DNA from: Candidatus Hydrogenedentota bacterium
Lineage (GTDB): Bacteria; Hydrogenedentota; Hydrogenedentia; Hydrogenedentiales; CAITNO01
Direction: 5' to 3'
Assembly: GCA_903922535.1 (NCBI GenBank)
Contig: CAIXUF010000756.1
Span: forward strand, 1-8,356
DNA: 8,356 bases
Below are positions 1-7,300 of this stretch, piece by piece. A program made the translations under genes and the position numbers. The notes below the pieces were generated by a model that did not search any database, had not been told where the DNA came from, and saw only the letters and a program-made list of their open reading frames with translations. Position 1 is the first letter of the stretch. Each line of letters starts with the position of its first letter.

Positions 1-3000
1 GACCTCGATGAGGCGGCATTCGCCGACGATGCCGATGAGGACGTTGCCGTTGGGCAGGGGCTGGCAGTTGGGGATCTCGTTGGGGGCCTCGGTCTTGTAC
101 TCCCAGACGATCTGCTTGTCGCGGGTGACCTCGCGCACACCCTGGTAGTGGGTGGTGAGGATGTTGCCGTTGGGCAGCATCCACACATCCTGGGGATGGG
201 GCACGCCGTACTCCCAAACGATCGCGCCCGCCTTGTCGCGGATGGCGACGTGGTCGTGGACGTGCTCGGAGAAGAGGATGGGGTAGGGCTGCCAGAGGTT
301 CTCGTGCCAGAAGTTGCCGCGCAGGCCCGGCTTTGTGCCGTCGATGCCCTGCACGTTGGCCGGATCCACGTCGAGCGCGGGCCAGACGAGTTCGCCCTGC
401 AACTGGGCCTCCTCGCGGGTGAACGCGCCGAGGCGCAGCGAGTTGCAGTCGAGCCACTGGACAACCTGGAGGCGCTGCTCCTCGGAGACGCCGCCGCGGT
501 GGCCGTCGGTGAGCAGCGCCTGTCCGATCTTGCAGTTGTGCGCGCCGAAGCGGCCGGGGATGGTGCGCGATCCGCCGTGGACGCCGCTGTACTTGGTGGT
601 CATGTCGGTGAACATGGCGCCGGAGAACCAGAAGGTGTAGTCCTCCTTCAGCGCCTCATAACTCATGTCCTGCGGTCCCTTGCCCTCTTTGGTGTGGCAG
701 GGCAGGCAGGTCTTGTCGAAGATGGGCTTGATTTGACGGTAATAGCTGACCGGCTCGACGGGTCCGCACTCGGGTGCAAGTTTGGAGGGCTCGCGCTGCA
801 TGGCGAGGGGCTGGGTTTTGGGTGCGGGCGTGCCCTTCACGTTCTCATGGCAGCCGACGCAGGAAAGCTGTTCGCCCGGATGCACGAAGGCGGCGGAGCG
901 CATGGACTGGACGGCCATGAAGTTCCCGTCGAGCACCTGGAAGATGAGCTGCTTTGCGACGGGCGCCTCGAAGTAGGCGCTGCCGTCCTCCTCGACGGGG
1001 ACGATGCCCAGGGGGATGCGCGGCGTGTTCTCGCGCTCATAGCCCACCAGCGGCTCGCCCATGGCGTGGTTGGTCTTGGGGATGTTCTGGATCACACGCA
1101 GCCACTTGATCTTGGTGTCCTTGGGGAAGGGCAGGTCGGAGTCGTAGACGTTCATGACGGCGACGGTGGCTTTGGGTCCGTCGTCGACGCCCTTGGGCCG
1201 CAGCTTGGACGGGATGACCGTGGGGCAGGGCCGCGCGCGCAACGGGATGGGGTTGATGATGCGCAGGCGCTCGTCCTGCTTGCAGGGGAGCGACCGCAGG
1301 TCGCAGAGAATCTCCTTGTTGCCATAACGGTCGACCAGCGCCATGTTCTCCCACACGTTGCAGAGATAGAAATCCTCGCTGAGCGGCCAGGGCGTGCCGT
1401 ACTTGTAGTGGCGGCGTCCCGGCATCTCCGTCTCTGGGAAGGCCTCGTCGGGCGTGACGCGCTGGATCTGGCCCATGTGGTGGTCGTCATCCTTGCGCAG
1501 GTCGAGCATGCACAGCGAGCCGAAGATTTCGCCGTGATGCGGCGCGGCGGTGAAGAGGTAGAGGGGCGAATTGGGGATGGCGCGGATGCTCATCTCCACC
1601 AGCGGCGCGCCGAAACGGCTGTCCCACTCGCGGCCGCCGTCCACGCGGTAGGGCGTGTGGTCCGCAAAGGTGTCATAGGGCAGGGGATAGTTGCCGTGCG
1701 GGGCGCGCGGGTTGGTGCCGTCGGGGCCGCTGATCCAGAAGCGGGTGCCCAGGCAGTTCTCGCGATCCACATAGTCCCAGCGCGTGTAGACCAACTGGCC
1801 CTCGTTGTTCACCGACGGGTTCCACTCGCTGGTCTCAAAATAGCTGAGCGGCGTGATGTCGCTGCCGTCGTCGCGCATGGAGAAGAGCGTGTAGCTGCGC
1901 ACCTTGAGGTAGGCGGCGAAGCAGCGGATGTAGCCGCCGCGCCGCTCCGACACAAAGGCGATGCGTCCGCCCGGCAGCCAGCAGGGACTGAAGTCATTCA
2001 CGTCGCCGTCGGTCAACTGGCGCAGGTCGGAACCGTCCACGTTGACGGAAAAGAGGTGAAAGCATTTCTTCTGCGAGTAGACCCACCGGTGCTCGGCGTT
2101 CTCGGTCCATGCGAAGACGATGCGCTTGCCGTCGTAGGACAGGTCGGGCGTGGCGAACGCGCCGTAGTCCAGCTTCGTTCCCTGGAGGCGGCCGTTCTGC
2201 ACAAGAGAATCGGTCAGCACATTGACGACTTCGGGCCGGGTCTTGTAGTTGCGGACGATGTAGAGTCCACCGCCGGGCAGCGCGTTGAACCCGAAGTACT
2301 GCGTGACGAAATGGCCGCCCTGTTGGTCCGCCGTTTCGGGGTTGGAGCGCACCGATCCCTCGAAGGTGCCCCGCGCAACGCAGAGGATGTCATCGAAGTC
2401 GAGCAGCGGATTGGCCAGCGCCGCGTTGCGCCGCAACGCGCACGCCGCAAGGTACAGCGCCTTGTATCCCGGCGCATCCGCGGTCGGGACGGGCGCGGCC
2501 TTCAGTGTGCGCAAATCCACCGCAATGGCGTCCAGCGCCGCCGTGCCGCCCGCGCGGGTCAGGTTGTCAAGCAACACCCCGGTCCGTCTCAGCACCGTGC
2601 CCAGCGGCCCGCCGTCCGAATCCTGAACAAGTGCCTGCGCGTCAAAAACCTCGTTCGCCAGCTTCTCCGGCGTGGGCCCGCCGGGACGGTGCTCGGGATA
2701 TTCCTTCTTCCCCATCCACTGGAAATCGTAACTCCATTCGCGCAGCACGGTGTCCTGAACCATACCAGCCACGACAGACTTCAGATTCAGGGACTTTGCA
2801 GTTTCGGCCAAGGCCGCGCGCAACGGCGCGGCGTCCTCGGCCTCGGGCAGCGGTTGGAGTTCGGCGGGCATGCCGCCGGGGATTTCCACACCATTGGCAA
2901 GCAGCATCGCCTGCCGCGCCTTGAACTGGCCGTCGCACTTGCGCGCCGAGGCATCCTTGCCCACGGCGTCGGCGGCAAAATGCCAAAGACCGAGCGTGGC

Positions 3001-3585
3001 GTCGTCGGCCAACGCCTCCGTTGCGACGGCGCTGATGGTGCGGGCCGTCTTTGAGATGCGCAGATCGTCGATCAACCCGTTGCAGGCAAAGCCGCCCTCC
3101 GCCAGCGCGCCAACCGACAACGTGCCGGGCACGCGGGTCTGGTTCATCACGGCAACGGCGACGGATGCCTGTTCCTTCCCGTCCACAAACAGCCGGTAGC
3201 GATCCGCCTCCATCACCAGCACGATGCTGTGCCACTGCCCGTCCATGATGGGCACTGTCGTGTGCACGTGGTCCGGCACCCGTCCGGGCACATAGGCATG
3301 CACAACGCCGTCGCCCGGCGTGGTGAAGATTTCCCAGTGCGTCGCCGAGGCCTTGGTCTCATTGGCAACCAGAATGTTGTACTGCTCTTTGCCGAAGAGC
3401 TTCACCCGGCATTCCACCGTGAGCGGCAGCGTGCTCCACAGCGGGTCCGGCGCAACCGTCAGCGCGCCCTTGCGCGCGTCGAAGGCCTGCCCGAAAGCGC
3501 CCTCCTGCGTGTCAGCGGCATGAACCGCCTGGGCCAGTGCGGCCAATCCGGCAAAAAGAAGCGCGGGCGCGAGTGATTTCATCAT
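1..3585 (-). CDS. Exported diheme LamG / PD40-propeller / HZS-alpha-like protein, C-terminus beyond window
   Basis: This is an uninterrupted frame of 1195 codons from ATG at 3585 to the window edge, with no stop. Residues 1-23 form a signal peptide (K3, hydrophobic 5-18, likely cleavage after VHA). About 52-180 looks like a LamG/concanavalin-type lectin domain (GQWHSIVLV, LFVDGKEQ, GLIDDLRIS). About 476-660 carries TolB/PD40 propeller repeats (LSYDGKRIVFAW; LPGGRIAFVSERRGG; LVYTRWDYVDRE). About 796-908 resembles the hydrazine synthase alpha middle domain (VPVEEDGSAYFEAP). Heme c motifs are CVGCH 909-913 and CLPCH 960-964, followed by a cytochrome-like tail; H1029 is a candidate distal ligand. 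About 1115-1195 begins a second propeller of PQQ/arylsulfotransferase type, with two copies of IVWEY and LPNGN. The product should be periplasmic or extracellular and redox-active; the substrate is unknown. It is divergent from the multicopper oxidase gene. It is probably not a true hydrazine synthase, because Lys917 sits where HZS has a heme-ligand Tyr. Domain names are by recognition, not by search. Confidence 0.9.
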   Translation of the reverse strand, partial: MMKSLAPALLFAGLAALAQAVHAADTQEGAFGQAFDARKGALTVAPDPLWSTLPLTVECRVKLFGKEQYNILVANETKASATHWEIFTTPGDGVVHAYVPGRVPDHVHTTVPIMDGQWHSIVLVMEADRYRLFVDGKEQASVAVAVMNQTRVPGTLSVGALAEGGFACNGLIDDLRISKTARTISAVATEALADDATLGLWHFAADAVGKDASARKCDGQFKARQAMLLANGVEIPGGMPAELQPLPEAEDAAPLRAALAETAKSLNLKSVVAGMVQDTVLREWSYDFQWMGKKEYPEHRPGGPTPEKLANEVFDAQALVQDSDGGPLGTVLRRTGVLLDNLTRAGGTAALDAIAVDLRTLKAAPVPTADAPGYKALYLAACALRRNAALANPLLDFDDILCVARGTFEGSVRSNPETADQQGGHFVTQYFGFNALPGGGLYIVRNYKTRPEVVNVLTDSLVQNGRLQGTKLDYGAFATPDLSYDGKRIVFAWTENAEHRWVYSQKKCFHLFSVNVDGSDLRQLTDGDVNDFSPCWLPGGRIAFVSERRGGYIRCFAAYLKVRSYTLFSMRDDGSDITPLSYFETSEWNPSVNNEGQLVYTRWDYVDRENCLGTRFWISGPDGTNPRAPHGNYPLPYDTFADHTPYRVDGGREWDSRFGAPLVEMSIRAIPNSPLYLFTAAPHHGEIFGSLCMLDLRKDDDHHMGQIQRVTPDEAFPETEMPGRRHYKYGTPWPLSEDFYLCNVWENMALVDRYGNKEILCDLRSLPCKQDERLRIINPIPLRARPCPTVIPSKLRPKGVDDGPKATVAVMNVYDSDLPFPKDTKIKWLRVIQNIPKTNHAMGEPLVGYERENTPRIPLGIVPVEEDGSAYFEAPVAKQLIFQVLDGNFMAVQSMRSAAFVHPGEQLSCVGCHENVKGTPAPKTQPLAMQREPSKLAPECGPVEPVSYYRQIKPIFDKTCLPCHTKEGKGPQDMSYEALKEDYTFWFSGAMFTDMTTKYSGVHGGSRTIPGRFGAHNCKIGQALLTDGHRGGVSEEQRLQVVQWLDCNSLRLGAFTREEAQLQGELVWPALDVDPANVQGIDGTKPGLRGNFWHENLWQPYPILFSEHVHDHVAIRDKAGAIVWEYGVPHPQDVWMLPNGNILTTHYQGVREVTRDKQIVWEYKTEAPNEIPNCQPLPNGNVLIGIVGECRLIEV

Positions 3586-3592
3586 GGGATTA

Positions 3593-3596
3593 TCCT
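3593..3596 (-). promoter_or_regulatory. Shine-Dalgarno site of the diheme propeller gene
   Basis: On the minus strand the sequence reads AGGA, then 7 nt, then ATG ATG. The spacing suits the first ATG (3585). The second ATG (3582) is a possible alternative and would shorten the signal peptide by one residue only. Confidence 0.7.
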
Positions 3597-3643
3597 GTTC
3601 TCGTGGGATCATGCAACCGCCAATAGATTACCAGACTTCTCCG

Positions 3644-3666
3644 ATCGCGCGATATGGCGCGCATAT
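3644..3666. promoter_or_regulatory. Overlapping palindromes upstream of the diheme gene (possible operator)
   Basis: A perfect 10-bp palindrome ATCGCGCGAT (3644-3653) overlaps an inverted repeat ATATG-N5-CATAT (3652-3666). The pair lies 59-81 bp upstream of the minus-strand start codon, where an operator or promoter would be expected. No regulator family is identified. Short palindromes arise by chance, so this is a weak call. Confidence 0.25.
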
Positions 3667-3783
3667 TCTGCAATCACACGGACCGGGAGAAAGGGGCGAC
3701 CACAGTGCCGGCATGCCGGACTCTTGTCCCAATCGCGCCAAACGCTTTCCTGCCGTCAACTGCAAAGATCTGAACCTCCGCTT

Positions 3784-3818
3784 AAACCGGTGTGACATTC
3801 CGCACACCAGTGCGGTTT
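3784..3818. repeat. Nested, mutually exclusive inverted repeats
   Basis: Outer arms AAACC (3784-3788) and GGTTT (3814-3818) enclose inner arms GGTGTG (3789-3794) and CACACC (3803-3808), leaving AGTGC unpaired on one side. The alternative pair CCGCAC (3800-3805) and GTGCGG (3810-3815) with a 4-nt loop uses overlapping bases, so the two folds exclude each other. No T-run follows on either strand, so it is not a typical terminator. It could be a protein-binding site or an RNA switch-like element, but the function is unknown. Confidence 0.35.
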
Positions 3819-3938
3819 CCGACAGGGAACGCGGTCTCTTGTCCGGCAATGCAGATTACCCCCCGGCTGCGCCCCACAGTTCCCCCAACCAGCCACACGG
3901 TAAACGCTTTGAATACGCAATTCGCGCGAGTGGCCGCT

Positions 3939-3974
3939 ATCGGTTGTCGATTCCATTTTTCGTCCTCCCGACGA
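3939..3974. promoter_or_regulatory. Candidate enhancer (activator-binding) sites for the sigma-54 promoter
   Basis: Two small inverted repeats lie close together: ATCG-N5-CGAT (3939-3951) and TCGTC-N5-GACGA (3960-3974). Their centres are 22 bp apart, about two helical turns, and lie roughly 144 and 166 bp upstream of the predicted sigma-54 start point. Sigma-54 activators usually bind within this distance range. The arms are short, so the call is tentative. Confidence 0.22.
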
Positions 3975-4083
3975 TTCTGTCAAAGGGTTTGCCAACAAAA
4001 TGCACACCCCTTCCTTCTGCCTCCAAATCCATATGCACACATTAAATATCATGCGAACAGGGTCTTAGAACCGCCTATTCCGT

Positions 4084-4100
4084 TTGGCATACAGATTGCT
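4084..4100 (+). promoter_or_regulatory. Sigma-54 (RpoN) -24/-12 promoter candidate
   Basis: The sequence TTGGCAT-ACAGA-TTGCT matches the RpoN consensus YTGGCACR-N4-TTGCW except for T in place of C after TGGCA. The GG (4086-4087) and GC (4098-4099) doublets have the required 12-bp offset. Transcription would start near 4111, giving a leader of about 204 nt before the multicopper oxidase start codon. It points toward that gene, and no other reading frame lies between. If correct, expression depends on an ATP-driven activator binding upstream. Confidence 0.55.
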
Positions 4101-4176
4101 CATAGGGGTCAAGACAATCGGAAGCAATGAACGATGTTTGTGTCGGCGGAAGCCTTGAAAGCCGTTCTTTACGCGG

Positions 4177-4205
4177 CCCGATTCCGGATTGGAACTCAAA
4201 TCGGG
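4177..4205 (+). promoter_or_regulatory. Stem-loop in the multicopper oxidase leader
   Basis: A perfect 7-bp stem, CCCGATT (4177-4183) with AATCGGG (4199-4205), encloses a 15-nt loop. The loop contains GGAA, which could pair with the nearby TTCC in an alternative fold. It sits about 110 nt before the start codon and downstream of the predicted sigma-54 start. No T-run follows, so it is not an obvious terminator. It may affect transcript stability or translation. Confidence 0.35.
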
Positions 4206-4300
4206 AGCCATACGGTCTTGCAACTGAAAGGCCGTCGCCACTCCAGTCAATGCCGAATGTTCCTTGTGTGGCGTGCGATTCGAACAAGTGTTCATGAAAC

Positions 4301-4307
4301 AAAGGAG
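4301..4307 (+). promoter_or_regulatory. Shine-Dalgarno site of the multicopper oxidase gene
   Basis: AAAGGAG is followed by a 7-nt spacer and ATG at 4315. This strong, well-placed site fixes the start. The resulting N-terminus is a signal peptide, which supports the choice. Confidence 0.85.
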
Positions 4308-4314
4308 TCGAAAA

Positions 4315-7300
4315 ATGGAAAGCTTAACGCGTTTGATCTCAGTCATCCTGGCAGGGGTTGTTCTTTGCTGGGTCGCCAGCCTCGCCGGCGCGCAGGCACC
4401 GCAGGCCGCCGCTCCAACGGCGGGAAGCCAGGAGTACATCTCGGAGGTCCATGGCCAAATGCGCAGCATGACCGCCGCCGACCGGGCAGCCGCCGAACTG
4501 CGCGCCGCGACAACGCAGGCCGAGGAGGCGGCGCAGAACGGCCCGCGTGACAAATCACTCGCCCCCCCGGCCATGTCCCCCAAAGCCATGCCCATGCCCG
4601 GCGGAACGCCGAACTACTTCGGCCCCGAGGGCAACTGGGCGTTCAGCCCGGCCCCGACGATCAATCCCCTCACCGGGGTGGTCACCGGCGGTCTCAGGAA
4701 ATTTGTTGACGGATTGCCGGGTTTGGGCGCGGCCAACGCCAACACCCGTGGGCAATTCCTGCCCGTGGCGAATCCCGACACCACCACCTTCCCCGGCTCG
4801 GACTACTATGAGATCGGCCTGGTTCAATTCACGGAGCAGATGCACACCGACCTGCCGCCCACCACGGTCCGCGGCTATGTGCAGCTCAACAACGGCACCG
4901 ACGGGACCGGACACAACACCATCGCCCCGGCGGCGGCCCATTATCTTGGACCGATCATCGTCGCCCAGAAGGACCGGGCAGTGCGCGTCAAGTTCACCAA
5001 CATGCTTCCCGCAGGCACGGGCGGCAACCTCTTCATTCCCGTGGACCCGACCATCATGGGTGCGGGCATGGGGCCCGACGGGATGAACATGTACACGGAA
5101 AACCGCGGCGAACTGCATCTTCATGGCGGACACACGCCATGGATTAGCGACGGCACACCCCACCAGTGGGTGGTCCCGGCAAACGAGACGAGCACCATTT
5201 ATACCAAGGGTGTCGGCCAGACGAACGTGCCCGACATGTGGTACAGCCCGACCACGCACCAGCCGGTGCCCGCAGGCACGGCAGGCGCCACGAATGACCC
5301 AGGCCCCGGATCGGAGACGTTCTACTGGACGAACCAGCAGAGCGCCCGGCTGATGTTCTTCCACGACCACAGCTATGGCATCACCCGCCTCAACGTCTAT
5401 GCGGGCGAGGCCGCAGGCTATCTCATCCAGGATCCGGCGGAACAGGCACTCGTCACCGCGGGCGCGATTCCCGCCACCCAAATTCCGCTGATCATCCAGG
5501 ACAAGACCTTTGTGGACGCCACCACCATCGGCATGAACGACCCGACGTGGAACTGGGGAACGACCCCGCCCACACCGCACACGGGCGACCTGTGGTTCCC
5601 GCATGTGTACATGCCCAACCAGAACCCTGCGGATTCCGAGGGCGCAAACATGGTGGGCCGCTGGGACTACGGCCCCTGGTTCTGGCCGCCGCTCACCACC
5701 GCGGCGGGCTTGGTCCATGGCGAGGTGCAGATTGGCGTCGACGCGCAGGGTAATCCAATCTATGCGCCCGGCACGCCCAACCCGTCCCTGGTGCCCGAGT
5801 CCTTCATGGACACCCCCATCATCAACGGCTGCGCCTATCCCACGCTGACCGTGCAGCCCAAGGCCTACCGCTTCCGCATTCTGGATGCCTGCAATGAGCG
5901 GTACGTAAACCTGCAACTCTACTATGCCGCCCCGCTGAGTGTCGCCGTGATTGCAGGCGGCGTCGGCTACTCCGCGGCACCCGTCGTCACCTTCACCGGA
6001 GGCGGCGCGACCACCCAGGCGACTGGAACCGTGCAGGTGTCCGGCACCGTCACCGGCGTCACCGTCACCAATCCCGGTGCCGGGTATGCCACCGCGCCCA
6101 CCGTCACCTTCTCCGGCGGAGGCACACTGACCCAGGCCGTCGGCGTGGCCGTCCTTACCGGTGGCGCTGTCACCGGCATCACTATCGTAAGCCCCGGCAG
6201 CGGCTATCTTTCCGCGCCGACCATAACCTTCTCGGGCGGCACACCCACCACACCGGCGACAGCCACGGCAACAATCACCGGCGTCGTCACCGGCATTACC
6301 GTCACCAACCCCGGCGCGGGCTACACCTCCGCCCCGACCGTCGCCATCACCGACAGCACCGGCACCGGTGCCTTCGCCACCGCGTCAATCAACACGGAAG
6401 TCAATATGGTTCCCGCGACGGCGGAGAACGTGCCGGCGCCGCCGGCGCGCTGGCCGACCGACGACCGTCCCGGAGGTGTGCCCGACCCGTCCGCCATCGG
6501 CCCCGACATCATTCAGATCGGCACAGAAGGCGGATTCCTGCCGCAGGCCGTGGACATTCCGAGCACGCCCATCGGCTACGAGTACAACCGCAGGAACATC
6601 GTGGTGCTCAACGTGAGCACGCACGGCCTCTTCCTGGGTCCGGCGGAGCGAGCCGATATCGTGGTGGACTTCTCCGCGGTTCCGCCCGGTTCAACGCTCA
6701 TCCTCTATAATGACGCCCCCGCGCCGGTGCCCGCCTTCGACCCGCGCAACGACTACTACACCGGCGACCCTGACCAGTCCATGACCGGCGACCCGGCCAC
6801 CGGCGGCGGAACCGGCGGCGCGCCCACGACCCTGCCCGGATACGGGCCCAACACCCGCACCCTCATGCAGATCAAGGTCGCGGGAACACCCGCGACGCCG
6901 TTCAGTGTGCCCGCATTGCAAACCGCCCTGGCCGCCCAGTACCCCACGGCCCAGAATCCGCCCATCGTGCCGGAAACCACATATCCCGGGCCGTATGCCG
7001 CGACGACGGACACCTATGCGCGCATCCAAGACACATCGATGACTTTCCCCGCCGCGAACAAGGCGGTTGCCACTGTGGCTCTGACCGCGGGCGGCACCGG
7101 CTACACCTCTGCTCCCACCGTCACGTTCACGGGCGGTGGTGGCACCGGCGCGGCCGCGACAGCGACGATGTCAGGCGGAGCAGTAACGGCCATCTCGCTG
7201 ACCAACGGCGGCAGTGGCTATACCACGGCGCCTACTGTTGGATTCACGGGCGGCGGCGGCACCGGCGCAACCGCAACCGCCAGCCTTACGCAGAAGATGG

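Larger units (their letters stand above)
3586..4314. other. Divergent intergenic regulatory region, no supported gene
   Basis: These 729 bp separate the two start codons. Short open frames exist on both strands, but none has a good ribosome-binding site, a recognisable domain or the third-position G/C bias of the neighbours. The base composition is mixed, with AT-richer stretches around 3950-4140. The region should hold the promoters of both genes. I found a strong sigma-54-type candidate for the plus-strand gene and only weak sigma-70-like hexamers for the minus-strand gene. Several short inverted repeats are listed separately. Confidence 0.75.

Noticed and set aside
148..3054. A 968-codon open frame on the plus strand
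   Set aside because: It is exactly antisense, codon-in-register, to the diheme propeller gene. The minus-strand frame has a signal peptide, heme motifs and a ribosome-binding site. The plus frame has no recognisable domain and is explained by strong third-position G/C bias.
1..3585. Naming the minus-strand gene as hydrazine synthase subunit alpha (hzsA)
   Set aside because: Only the middle part resembles HZS alpha. The LamG and second propeller domains and the missing Tyr ligand argue against that enzyme, and no anammox partner genes are visible.
3740..3910. The 9-mer AAACGCTTT occurring twice (3740-3748 and 3902-3910)
   Set aside because: About one 9-mer repeat is expected by chance in a region of this length, and neither copy sits at a meaningful position.
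3584..4045. A 153-codon plus-strand frame in the intergenic region
   Set aside because: Its ATG overlaps the start codon of the diheme gene, it has no good Shine-Dalgarno sequence, and its product shows no recognisable motif.
4031..4055. AT-rich ATTAAATATC as a sigma-70 -10 box for the oxidase gene
   Set aside because: No acceptable -35 hexamer is found 16-18 bp upstream, and the nearby sigma-54 element is a far better match.
4065..4595. A 176-codon minus-strand frame crossing the oxidase start
   Set aside because: It covers the oxidase signal peptide, ribosome-binding site and sigma-54 element in reverse, and shows no family motif.
4555..5916. A 453-codon open frame on the minus strand
   Set aside because: It lies antisense and in register with the multicopper oxidase, whose copper motifs are unmistakable. 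The translation shows no recognisable domain.
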